From contig CM043968.1 of the NCBI GenBank assembly GCA_014529385.2, forward strand, positions 29,545,013-29,609,012: a stretch of DNA of 64,000 nucleotides, read 5' to 3'. A program made the position numbers and the translations under genes. Shown here piece after piece: positions 48,777 to 60,345 of this stretch. Numbering within the stretch: the first letter of the stretch is position 1; each line of letters begins with the position of its first letter. This stretch comes from Adiantum capillus-veneris (lineage: Eukaryota > Streptophyta > Polypodiopsida > Polypodiales > Pteridaceae). The notes under the pieces were generated by a model. The model made no database searches, was not told the DNA's origin, and was given only the letters and a program-made list of their open reading frames with translations.

Positions 48777-50669
48777 TTGGCTACTCTAGATGTGTACATA
48801 AATAAGATAACATGCACAAAGTTTTGTGATGAGGAAGGTCATGAAATAGTTCCCTATTTTATGATCAAAGTGTTGAAGGAAGCTAATAAAAATTGTCAAT
48901 ATGAAAGCAAAAAAGGTGAAACAAACAACTATATAATGAATCATGATGCAAAATCACAAACAAAGGAAGAAAATCAACCACAAGAATACATCATTTCATT
49001 GACATACCTGAAGAATCAATAATAGTTGTTTCAAAGAAGCCAACTTTAGAAAATGAACCATTGAAAGCAAATAGAAAAATAGTGTTTCCAACTTCCATAT
49101 CAGATGTTCAACAAACTCAAGATCAAAAGAAGAACAAGGATAAGGCAAAATTTTAATTGTCTTCTACAGTGATTAAATTCAGGTTATGTGGAGAAATATG
49201 ACTCAAATTACATGTTAAGCTATGATAGATCCTTATGCTACAAAGAATCTAATGTCTTATGGCACTTGGATAATGATGGGAAAGCCACCAATCAAAGAGC
49301 TAGAAGAAATAGTGTATACAAGTTTTACAATGCCAATTCCCAGCTTTGCTATTGTAGAAGCCATACTTAACTTGAGTATTGAGGAGTTTAAGAATACTTT
49401 CTACATAATCAACTCCCATCATGTCAATGAGAGTAGTACTAACAAAAAACAGGATTAACATATTCTTTCGAGAACAACAAAAAGATTTAACAACAACAAC
49501 AAAAATACTCCCATAAGCATCTTAAATCCATGGAAAAATAGAAACAATCAACCATAGTAGAACAAGGTAAAGCTAAAGCAAACACTAAAGCATATCAACT
49601 TTGCAAGTTAGCTTTACCTTCAATGAGTCTCCATCAAACTTCCTACACAACCTCTACATCAAAAGCCAAATGATTGACAATGCAATGGAAACCCAAGAAT
49701 AAAGTTTTGTCAACCAAAGTTTTCATCATAAAAAAGCCTCCAAAAAAGGCAAAACAAATCAACCAAGTGATAGTATCTAAAGATCACATCAAATTCAAAG
49801 ATCTAGTTTGGATACAACAATCAAAAGTTCAATATCAAGAACCAAAGATAATATGGTGGGTAGCATCAAATGAGTCAATCACTTCTCAAGGCTACTTTCA
49901 AAGAAACAATAATGTTTGGGCCAAAAAGCCTAAGTTAGTACCCTAGACCTACTCAACTCAATACAAATGTTCTACAAAGAGAGCACCAAGCTCTCAACGG
50001 AAGGCAGACACTTGAATCAGGAGAAAGAACAACCACAAAAGGCAAAAGTTCAAAGAAACAAAAAATGAGACAAGTATGGGTACCAAATTCGGACTTCTAT
50101 TGAGCTACCCAATAAAGACATGTGAAGAAAAAAATTATTCCAACCAAGCTACTCAAAGCACAAGGATTTTATGAAGGTAAATCTCATATATGGTTACCAA
50201 AAATAGTACAACCAAGAGCCAACCAAAGCCAATCACAATCAAGGGTGATACAATCTTCGGATATATATCTCATCCTATACTATAGAAGCAAGGCTTTTAC
50301 AACGGCAATAATCACATATGGATACCAAAGCCTAGTGTCCATCAAGTCATAGAGAAAAAGGGGAAAATGTAAAAGATGTTCACACAGAGACCAAAAACAA
50401 GGTGGGTTTCAGAATTTCTATTGGAAATTCAATCACAGAGAATCTACAAACATCTAGAACCACTTCTCATGGAAGATAAAGCAAAGGCTCCATCAGTCCC
50501 TACTACAATCACAGAATCTATTTCACAAAGAAGTATCAACATACGACGAGCAAATCAAGAGGAGAAAAAGTATGCCAACTTGCTGGAAAAAATGGTGGCA
50601 TCCAAAGATCAAAACAAGGAAATAGGCCTAAATCTCAAGAAACTATGGAAATGGGTTTTGGGGCCTTAA
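48777..50669 (+). pseudogene. Degenerate region with repeated QGFY..NxHxWxPK motifs
   Basis: Several short plus-strand frames (49222-49458, 49674-49946, 50122-50352, 50376-50669) are polar and Lys/Gln-rich. The segments QGYFQRNNNVWAKKP, MRQVWVPNSDFY, QGFYEGKSHIWLPK and QGFYNGNNHIWIPKPS recur in order between about 49870 and 50340. This points to a tandem Trp-Pro-Lys repeat coded on the plus strand. Position after the protease suggests a linker of the same retroelement, but I do not know the domain. Confidence 0.4.
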
Positions 50670-53171
50670 ATAGATACATCCAAGTCGCCATTAAAAATAC
50701 ATGGCATAAGAGTCCAAGTTGGGAAGCTAAGCCACTAAATGTTTTTGTTGCCACTTTTGGTAGTGAAGATAGCTATTGATTTTTTCTTGCCTTTTTGGGA
50801 ACTGAGTCTCTTTGAGTTGTTGACTTTATGATGGATCTTGCCCTTGAGTTCTACTGCAATGCAATTTCTTTACGATATTTCATCAACTTTGAAGCACTAT
50901 GTGAGCTCCATATGATTATTTTTGATAGCTCTCTTGGTGAGTTTTTCATTGCTTGTTAGTTGTTTTTGTATGCCATTCTTTGACTTGCCATTGTTTAATG
51001 GAGCTTTGTTGTTGTCTTTGAGGATACGAGTTTCTCTTGACAAGCATAATTGAGACCTATAATTGTTTCTCTAGTTCTTTCACGATTGGTATGGGTAGCA
51101 ATTTCATTATTTCTAGTAATTGATGCAGCAAGAATATATGCAAGAGGATAGTGATGAGTGTTTCTAAATAAGGGTCTAAAACTTGGATGACCAAATGGAA
51201 AAAAACCCGATAGGAAAAAATACCTTTGGTATACGCTCTTATTACAACTGAACAATTAGGATTTAAGTACCTGTCCATGCAAGGTGAGTGCTTGGGAGAA
51301 ACAAAGGAATAGTGCCTAATACAAGTGTTACTTATGGGATGCTCTATATGCATACAAGAAATTTTTCAAACAAAAACATGCAGTGTGAAAGATGGAGTTG
51401 ATGGGTGTTTCAAGAAATAAATATAGCACATGTAGAATGCACAACAAAATGCGAAATTGCCTCAACAATAGAAGCCCAACTCACGTATCAACCAAAACAC
51501 AACAAATATAAATCACTCAAGGAAGAGGGGAGTGTCATCAACTACAAAGCAATTTGTCATAATAACTAATATCTAATTCTCCTAAATGATTTTCTCATGT
51601 TAAACTGATCATTTAATATGGGGAAGTGCCAGGGGAGAAAAAGCTAGAATATTGGTTAAGCTGACAGACCGACCACAATAGGGATCCAAAGGAGGGAAAC
51701 TAGGGATCCAAAGGACGGGGCCATCTGCAAAAGAGCAATGTGCAGCAATGGGCTTAAAAGACCCTAAGGTTCAGCCCATTAAGACTTCCAAAATGCTAAG
51801 GTTCCAAAATTCAAAGGTTGTGTCCAAAGGTCAAACCTTAAGAAAATTGGATGCTTTGTGTGTGTGCAAAAAGTCTTCATTAAGTACTACATAGGAGGGG
51901 GCGAGCCCTGGAAGTAGGGGATGAGAGATAAACACACACACTCACAAGCTTCCTTTACAGAAAGGGAAAGAGGGACACATATCATCTCCCTAGCCCAGAT
52001 GCCCACAAGGTGTACTCAAATCCTATTAGATGGCCTTGGAGGTGGACAAATGAGAATTAGGCTAGAGTAAATCTAGTTTAATTAATTTAAAAACACTTAA
52101 TAAAAGAACCAATAAGAATTAAGCTCTCTAGAGGACTATTGGACAGTCTCTCAAGGGGTCCAATGAGCATTCAACAGCCCAATGGCTTGCCTGATTCGTA
52201 TTGGCCAGGAGGCAAAGGGGTCCAATGAGATTTTAGTTGCATTAATTAATTACCTAAAGGTCTAAAAAAAAACGCAACATTTAATCATTACACACATCAT
52301 TTATGCAATCAAAACATTGAATTAACCATGAAAATTAAACACTTTTTTGGCACACACACACTAAAAAATTGGCAATTTTTACCAATCTTTAGGTGCTCAC
52401 ACAAAAGGGTTAAACTTGTTGGATTTGCAATGTGACTTCACAAATCATTAGTTGGGCATGAGCACAACACAAATCAATCATCACAATTGAAAAATCATAA
52501 CGCACACATTGATTTCTAGGTGCTCAAACATGGGCAAAATAGTGCACACACACTTAAAATTAGCATACACACACTCAATTAGAATGCACACACACTTGAT
52601 TTTAGTGCACACACACTTGAAATTGACCATCCAAGCATGCAATTAACTCAATTAGGCACCCAATTAGCAATCCACAATCATCAATTAGCAATTGAAACTT
52701 GTCAAATTCATGCGCCACTAATTCTTAAAAATTTCGGCATTACGACTGCGTGAAAATGAATAATCGCAAAATTTCCAATCCATAACATCAACATTGCATT
52801 GCATCAACATTACATTGCATCGTGGTGGGATTTCTACACAATTATACACATCCTAAGATTCTAGGGAGGTTGAGAATACCACCTTAATTACCTTTCCATT
52901 GAAGATCAATTGAATGGTCGAATGCTCCAGTCCTTCATAGCAAATTAGTAAGTTAGCAAAAATTAGTCAAATTAGTAAGGGGTTAGTGTGAAATTAGAGT
53001 GTGTAAACACACAATTGGCAAGATATGATAACACATGAGGGAATTATGAACACAATGCTTCATGCACACACATTCAAAATCCACAAAACAATAAACACAC
53101 AAGTGAAATTAGTAGGAAATTAGTGAGGGAACGCATTCGATTATGCCACAATCACACTAGCGTAGGCCATC
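50670..53171. other. No gene seen; AT-rich with CACACA and AATTAG motifs
   Basis: No coding signal. From 52300 on, CACACACA and variants of 'aaattagt' recur often. This is probably the 5' untranslated internal part of a minus-strand LTR element whose junction is at 53172-53195. Confidence 0.45.
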
Positions 53172-53192
53172 TTCCCCGGAAACGGCACCAAA
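53172..53192 (-). other. Ty3/gypsy-type PBS region
   Basis: The minus strand reads TTTGGTGCCGTTTCCGGGG, close to the TTTGGCGCCGTTGCCGGGG found right after the 5' LTR of many plant Ty3/gypsy elements. It directly follows ...CCAACA, an LTR end. A matching second LTR is not in the window. Confidence 0.55.
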
Positions 53193-53900
53193 TGTTGGGA
53201 GTCCCATCGATGCATTAGCTCCAATGACCAAAAAAACTGTCAATACGGAGGGATGAGCTACTCGGCTAGGACATGGAAACACTCACACGGTTAGTGAGCT
53301 AATCGTGGCAACACAAATGGTTAACTCTATGAGGTGAGCTTCTCGGCCTATGGAGGAGCTAAGCCACAATGAAGGGCAATCTCCATATCCACTTCTCTTC
53401 ACCTCTAATCACACACACTACGATTGCAAGACACACACAAAACTAATCCTATCATGCAACACACTAATCGCAAGCACACACACAAAACTAATCCTATCAT
53501 GCAACACACTGATCGCAAGCACACACACATAGATCTATTGAGCACCACACTCCAATCAAACCTACATACACACACAAGCAAAAGAGGGCAATCACACAAG
53601 ATTAGATAAGGATTAACCACTAATTACTTAAGATCTAGCTAATCTAAGCATCATAGGCAATCATAAGAAGCATGAGAGAGGCACAGTGAAAGAGAATGAA
53701 TCATTGATAAGTGTTAATCAAGTCTCATGAGCAAGGAGAAGCTCAAGGACTCCATAGCTACACACCTCAAGATATCTCACCAAAGAGTGCTCTCAACAAA
53801 TGAGCTTGAGAACCCTAATTTCATTTACACACTGCCTTATGTACCTAGGGTAAAAATATGTAATGTCCGGGCACCCAAGTCCTTTAGAGCTCCACCACTT
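53193..53900 (-). repeat. Probable single LTR (5' LTR, minus orientation)
   Basis: It begins TGTTGGGAGTCCC on the plus strand at the PBS junction; the far end is unclear. It contains a 45-bp tandem repeat at 53431-53530 (unit includes CAAAACTAATCCTATCATGC, about 2.3 copies). Its partner LTR was not found, so this is a truncated or interrupted element. Confidence 0.4.
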
Positions 53901-54252
53901 ACTGTATCTGCAACATAGGTACAATAACTGACCTATTCTTTACGGCTTGGAACTCCCATTGAGCCCGTAACAAATTAAAATATTACAATGGCTTAAAATA
54001 AATCGAGAATTTACAATACGTGACCATTTTGGAAAAACGTGGAAAATGTGTAATTCCAATCTTTACTGCTTCTTCCTATTGATCTTTAATGTGCATCTGT
54101 AAGGCTTCAGTCTTTAGCAGCTTTTGTTAACTAACGTTGACTTAGTTAACAAACCGCCTAATGGAGAAAATATTTAGACCTTATCGCAAGATCACCGGAG
54201 TGTTCTTTGACAACATTATCATCTACTCAAAATATTTGGAGGAGCATAAAAG

Positions 54253-54650
54253 ATAGCCACAAATTTTTGGATTAGTGCCTCCAATTTTTCCATATTTTTA
54301 TATGGAGCACCAGCATGCCGGGTAAGGTGAATGCAATTCTAAATAGTGTATTCAAAGAGCATAAGTCAAGGCTGGTAGGTTTTTTTGCATAGTTCCATTG
54401 CACTGGCCCGAAATGGAAGATTAGGAATAAGCCTGTGTTCTTCAAGAATTTAAAGCTCTTTTGGAAGAACAACCCGGATTTGGGACCTAGAAACACTATT
54501 ATCATTGATGACAGTACATACAAAGTATGCCATAATGATGAAGGAACTTGGCTTATTAGTCCCAAGTTAGAGCACCAGGTTGTTGCATAGCGACAATAGT
54601 TTTTAGGATGCACTTTTACTAACTGACCTTTCTTTTGGATGCAGTCAAAG
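54253..54650 (+). pseudogene. Captured fragment of an FCP1-like HAD phosphatase gene
   Basis: Inside the RT, the plus strand reads NFFHIFIWSTSMPGKVNAIL, KSRLVGFFA (TAG) FHCTG, KPVFFKNLKLFWKNNPDL and RNTIIIDDSTYKVCHNDEGT. This is the order 'f.v.iWSS', 'C..tg', 'KpL.fKdL..lW' and 'NTlliDDsp.K' of FCP1/SCP (NLI-interacting factor) phosphatases. The N-terminal DxDGT catalytic motif is missing. The exon is followed by an intron (54579-54644), so the piece came from genomic DNA rather than spliced mRNA. It has no function here. Confidence 0.8.
54579..54644 (+). other. 66-bp intron inside the captured HAD fragment
   Basis: The donor CAG|GTTGTT at 54578/54579, a branch-point TACTAAC at 54617-54623, a pyrimidine-rich CTTTCTTTT and the acceptor GCAG at 54641-54644 make a complete short plant intron. 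Confidence 0.65.
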
Positions 54651-55456
54651 GATCGTGCTAACTATCCAGGTAGTTTTTCAAGCTATGAGGGAGAATAAAC
54701 TTTTCATTAACCAAAAGAAGAGTGAGTTTTTCCTCCAAGAGATTCAATACTTAGGTCATATTATCTCTCAAGCTAGAATCTGTATGGATCCATCCAAGCT
54801 TGAGGTAATAAAAGGATGGCATAATCCAAGGAATCTACATGAGCTACAAAGATTTATTGATATGTGTGCATACTATAGAAGATTCATAGCTAAATTCTCA
54901 CAAATAGCAAGACCACTACATGACTTTGTTGACCAAGAAAAATTTTAAGTACATATGGATTGCTAAAGAGAAAAATGCTTTTGAGAAGCTTAAAGAAAAG
55001 TTTACCTCTCAACCCGTACTTACACTACCGGATCTCTCAAAACCATTTGAGGTCAAATGTGATGCTTGTGGAGATTGCCTTGGAGTAGTTTTGCTTCAAG
55101 AAGGGCATGCCATAGCATATGAGAGTTAAAGACTCAATCCCGAAGAGCAAGTATTGGGCATCTACAAAAAGGATCTACTAGCTATCCTACATGCCCTCAA
55201 CACATGGAAGGACTATCTATTGGGGACTCCATTCATCCTATGAACGGATCATCAAAGTCTAAAGTACTTCATGATGCAAACCAAGCTTTTCGACAAACAG
55301 ATGAGGTGGGAAAATTTTATTTTTCAATTCAATTTTCATATTGCTCATATTGCTGGTAATCATAATCAAGTGGTTGATGCACTATCACCACAATCGAGGG
55401 CAAATGTGGTGTCTATAGCAACTCACAATGATCTATCTTCCATGATAGATGAGTAA

Positions 55457-55747
55457 AGACCATATTAGGTATTTTGGTAAAAATCTCACATTATGGGAAT
55501 CTCGAAATCGACTGAATTCATGTAATTTGGGAATTTTCCACTTAAAGTGAGAAAAATTGAGGTGTGTGGCTAGTAAATAAAGTGAAAATCTCATAGGATT
55601 GTGGTGTTGATAAACACCAAAAGTCAAGAGGATGTACAACACATGGATTTGAATAATAACTATAAATTACATAAAACAAAGGAAGATACAAAAAAGATTT
55701 TGTTTACAAATTGACTAGTATAGTCACAATAGAAGCTCCACATAATT
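55457..55747. other. Spacer between RT remnant and DUF7869 gene
   Basis: AT-rich with no coding signal. I saw no copy of the TTGGACAAGTGGTGGACC motif in either orientation here. Confidence 0.5.
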
Positions 55748-58700
55748 CTACTCCACATTTGATACCATATCTGAACTTTGATCCAAGTGTGGCTGATGTG
55801 CACGAGTGAGGCCTTCTTTGGCTTTTAGAGCATGTCTTTCTGGAATCTTTATTCTAGAAAATGGTCCTTCTTTGTTGGGTCTCCAGGACCAAACAATTGC
55901 ATCTATAGTTTCCCACACTTGTGGGTCCTTATAGTTGACAGCCCAATAACCCTTCCAACAATTACTGTAAGCTTGAGTATCTGTCATCCCACTTTTTCTC
56001 GCGCAAGGTGCCCAATATTGAATCAAGAGTTTTCTGTAGTTTGGTGATGTAGGCTCATTATCAATGTCAGATAAAGCCATTGCAAGCCACACTGGATAGA
56101 TTTCTGTGTCACTCGGAACAAGCATAAGAAAGTCACCTTGGTGCACATCAGACATAGGGTCAAACTCTTCCCTTGGCCTATCTCGTTGAGGCCCACAAAA
56201 ATGATCGTTCAACTCTTCAAGGCCTAGGAATCTTTCTGCTCCTTGTTGCAAATTCATTGTAGTGCTTTGTAGGTGAGAATATTCTTGAATTTTTGGCCAA
56301 AACATTTCATACAAGACTCCCTCTGATATGATTGCTTTTCCAATCTCTTCAATTACCTTACTCCAATAATCTATCACGGGTCTATAATATCGCGGAATAC
56401 TTGAACCATTCCCTAAATTTTTCCAAAATTTTATATAGTTCTTTAGCCCCAAAATGACTTCTTCGTGGGCCTTGACATACTCCGCCATTTGTACTAGAGG
56501 TGGATCTCCATGTGGTAACATTGGCTTGCCTTCTGTGTCTGTTTTCCAAAGGCGAATACTTCCACTCCAACTTGATACACCTACATGTGCCTTATATTGC
56601 ATCATTGGTGTCTCATCCTGCATAAAGAACCTGAACTGAAGCGGTTTGGAATGTCCAACAAGTATGTCTTGTCCATCACAAAGATAGCCATCACAATATT
56701 GCTTGAAATCGGGGATCTTTGTGAGAAAAAATGGAGCTGGAGATGAAGATGAGCTGTTTCGTAATGTATCCATCAAATGTGGCAAAGTATAGGTTTGTGT
56801 AACTCTCAACTTCTCTGAAAACCTACTAAACATGGCGTCTATGTCCTCATGTGTATGCCCAACCATTAAAAATCCCAGCTGGATGGTTTTGAAAACACCC
56901 CTTGCAACAAGCATTGACAAATAGGCAAATAAGTATCGATTTTTGTTTTCCCCTGCACAATTATCCAATTGTAGCAACAAGTTCTCTGGCAATCTGCGAA
57001 ATGTTGACCCCAATTCCTCTTCTGCAATTTCCGACGACTGCACAATGGGCTCTTTTCCATCACTCAAGTTATGGTAGTCCAAAGCATCCCTTGAGTTCAA
57101 AGCATGTAGTAGTGAAATATTGCTCCTTGGAAGTCCATTTGTTACTAGATCACCAAGAGGATGCTTATCTATCCTCTCGAGGTTATGTAAACAATTAGCA
57201 ATTGAGCCAATTGTAAGATTTGGATCAGCTGGCCACAAACCATTCAAGACAAAGTGTCCGTAATGACCTTCTCCATGTCCATCAGTGATCATGCCAATCA
57301 ATGCCACCTGCAGATTATATCCTGAATCCACACCCTTGGGAACAATGCGTAATCTAGGAATGGCAGTCTTCTTTTGATCCATCTTATCATGGATTATGCA
57401 TACATATTTTTGTGGTTGAGTTTCTGAATACGTGCGCCATGCATAATATAGGCTTCTGCAACTCTTTTGTTGTGCCATGTGAACTTCTCTCTCCCTCAAG
57501 AGAAGAGCTCTCTCTTCAAGAGAAGGTTTAGCTTCTAACCTTGCCTTGATTGAGCTACAAATATTGCACTTAGAGAACTCACTCGTCTCTGTTAAAGTGA
57601 CATGTGGGTACTCTTTGTTCCAAATTCTACCAAAAGAAGATTGGGATAGCTTCTTCTCATAGCCCATTTGGTCAAGTGTCGTGTTGATTTCACATAAAAT
57701 ATCCACTTGTTTGTATGTTGATGGAATCACCAATTGAGTCTCTCTTGAGCCATCTAGCAGTGTTCTACTTCTATGTGGCATCTTCTCAGAGTTGTTTTTC
57801 ACAAACTCATTTAGTAGTGCTCTTGCTAAACTAGTATGTTGAAGTCCCCTTCTCAATGTACATGTGTTCCCATGTACATATTGGCGCACACCATTTTCAA
57901 AGTTCTCCTTGTATCGATAAAATGATGTCTTTGGTATTCCATGTAGCTCATACCATGCTCTACAACAAACAATAGAGCCATTTAGCCTGAATTGGTATCG
58001 TGACTTCTCATCTTTCTGATAACATATAGAAAGAACATCATAAACATAATTAGTGCGTGATTTTTGAGACTCTCCCCAAAATTATTGTCGTAACCTTGTC
58101 ACCATATCACGATCTGCAAATTGGCAGCATTTTTGTGCACAACAATCAATGCATGATACCCTTTGAATTGATTTGTTTGAAAGGTAAAAAGTCGAAGCTG
58201 GTGCTGCTTTTGATTTTTGAGTCCTGTTCATGAAAGTGTATCGTCTCTTCCTTGACAACTGGACAACATTACTCCCATCAGGTTTTTTTCCAACATTGTC
58301 ATCATTGGATACATCCTCATATGTAGCATGCATGCCATCAACAGGAACAAAGCGTTGTAATGGGCTCCCATTCAACATTGTTGTCTGCTTGATGGGCCAC
58401 TTTAGCAAAGTGATGCTACCCACTTCAACCACATCATCAATGCTTGCATTTTCTCTTTCAATACCCACACCCACACAATCAGGACCAAGTTCCTGAAAGT
58501 TGACATAATCATGTGGAAATACATATAAGATGGTCCCTTCATTCATGGTTTGCATCATTGTGTCATCTTTTAAAAGGACCCTCTGATTTCTCCAAGACTC
58601 TCGAATCATTGCTTCAAATTCTGGGCTTGTCATAGGTATTGCATCTGTAACTAGAGGATCAGAATGATCATGTTCTTCATCACCATTGTAGCTTTTGTGT

Positions 58701-58975
58701 GGATCAATTAAGTTCCCATTTAATACAAAAGATTGCAAAAGAAGCTTTGACCATCGAACAACACTCCATAATGAGCCTTGGAGAGATGAAGTATCCATTG
58801 TAGGAAAAGGTAGGACCACATCCTTCAAGCATTCCTCCACTAGTATGGAGACATTTCCCAGCCCTATCTTTGTACCACCACAAGTGGAATCTGGATCTGT
58901 TCTACACACACAACCAATACCAATGATTTCATTGTCAAGTATCAGATGTACTTTCTCCCCAGATTCGAAGTCCAT
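55748..58975 (-). CDS. DUF7869-type protein, putative transposase, one in-frame TAA
   Basis: From ATG 58975 the same minus-strand frame runs to 55748, about 1075 codons, broken only by TAA at 58084-58082 (CAA TAA TTT). Residues about 1-100 (EKVHLILDNEIIGIGCVC) look like a DUF8039-type domain. A Cys cluster (RVSCIDCCAQKCCQ) comes just before the stop. After it come a helix-turn-helix-like stretch (WYELHGIPKTSFYRYKENF), KCNICSSIK, then IIHDKMDQKKT (Asp 530/533), LLLQLDNCAGENKNR (Asp 671) and VGHTHEDIDAMF (Asp 711/713). I know the last blocks as DUF7869. The spaced acidic residues suggest an RNase H-like DD(E/D) fold; that is inference. TTTACTTACAG directly before the ATG could be a splice acceptor. 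Confidence 0.75.
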
Positions 58976-59064
58976 CCTGTAAGTAAAAAGATTACATTGT
59001 TAAATCCATAGTTATAGAAAAATACTCTTCAAACAAAAAATCATGCTACAACATGAAAAAGGTT

Positions 59065-60345
59065 TGCATAGGTTGGACAAGTGGTGAACCTTGAGACCAA
59101 ATCCTCCTTGCTATATTAATGGAAGCAAGGTTGGACAAGTGGTGGACCTTGAAACCAAAGCCTCTTTGCTATATGAGAGCATAGGTTGGACAAGTGGTGG
59201 ACCTAGTTGTAATACCCACTGCCACCTATCAACTACTATAGGACTATGCTTTCCAATGTCCAAGTATCCCTTGAGTCTTTCAAGGTTGAACACATGGTGG
59301 ACCTTGAAACGAAAATCCCCTTTCTATATTAGAAAGGTTGAACACATGGTGGACCTTGAAACGAAAATCCCCTTTCTTTATTAGAGCATAGCTTGGACAA
59401 GTGGTGGACCTAGTTATAATGCCCAATATCCAAGGTGAAACACCTTAGGACCTTGCTACCTTGCTTGCCAATGTTAACATAGCCCCTCATTTCTTTAATG
59501 GAAGCAAGGTTGGACAAGTGGTGGACCTTGAAAGCAAAGCCTCTTTGCTATATGAGAGCATAGGTTGGACCTAGTTGTAATACCCACTGCCACCTATCAA
59601 CTACTATAGGACTATGCTTTCCAATGTCCAAGTATCCCTTGAGTCTTGCAAGGTTGAACACGTGGTGGACCTTGAAACCAAAATCCCCTTTCTATATCAG
59701 AGAATAGCTTGGACAAGTGGTGGACCTAGTTATAATGCCCCTCCTTTCTTTAATGGAAGAAAGGTTGGAAAAGTGGTGAATCTTGAAACCCAAACCCTTT
59801 GGCTATATATAGAGGATAGCTTGGACAAGTGGTGGGCTTAGTTGTAGTATCCAATGTCCAAGGTCCAAGGTGAACTATGTAAAGACCTTACTTCCAAAAA
59901 CAAAGTCGTACAAGTGGTTCTCCTTGAAACCAAAACCTCCTTAGTGTATTAGAACATAGCTTGGAGAAGTGGTGGACTTAGTTGTAATGGTGAATGTCCA
60001 AAGCAAACTATTATAGGACCTTGCTTCCCAAATCAAGTTTGGAAAAGTGGTGGATCTTGAAACCAAAACCCCCTTACTCTATTAGAGCATAGCTTAGATA
60101 AGTGGTGGACCTAGCTGCCATGGAAAATGTTCAATCTGAATTGCTACAGGACCTTGCTATTAAATGTCTAAGTAGAGCTAGCTTCTTTAATGGAATCAAG
60201 GTTGGGAAAGTGGTGCATCTTGAAACCAAAAGCCCTTTATTGTATTAGAGCATAGCTTGGACAAGTGAGGGACCTAGTTTTAATGTGTGATGTCCAAAGA
60301 AAAGTATTACAAGACCTTGCTTTCCAATATTTGAATTGGTCAAGT
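59065..60345. repeat. Higher-order tandem repeat built on TTGGACAAGTGGTGGACC
   Basis: About 18 copies of a roughly 20-bp motif, all in one orientation. They alternate between two contexts: type A ('aaggttggacaagtgg..', then ACCTTGAAACCAAA and a CCCCTTTCTATAT tail ending GAGCAT) and type B (AGCTTGGACAAGTGG, then ACCTAGTTGTAATG and a 'ggaccttgctttccaatgtcc' tail). One A plus one B makes a unit of roughly 150-250 bp. The array starts about 90 bp upstream of the DUF7869 ATG. Confidence 0.92.

Larger units (their letters stand above)
54161..55456 (+). pseudogene. Ty3/gypsy RT and RNase H remnant
   Basis: 54161-54252 reads MEKIFRPYRKITGVFFDN and IIIYSKYLEEH, the RT catalytic motif with FFDD changed to FFDN (second Asp, codon 54212-54214). 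After a 0.4-kb insert the RT resumes: VVFQAMRENKLFINQKKSEF, QYLGHIISQARICMDPSKLE and YYRRFIAKFSQIARPL. RNase H follows in shifted frames: LTLPDLSKPFEVKCDACGDC, GHAIAYES, TDHQSLKYF and IAGNHNQVVDALS. Stops occur near 55127 and 55240. No integrase is seen beyond 55456. Confidence 0.88.

Noticed and set aside
54253-54578. A functional HAD phosphatase gene
   Set aside because: It lacks the DxDGT catalytic motif, contains a TAG stop and is only one exon long.
53172-55456. A single full-length Ty3/gypsy element from 47 to 55.5 kb
   Set aside because: The LTR junction at 53172-53195 is on the minus strand while gag, protease and RT are on the plus strand, so at least two elements are present.
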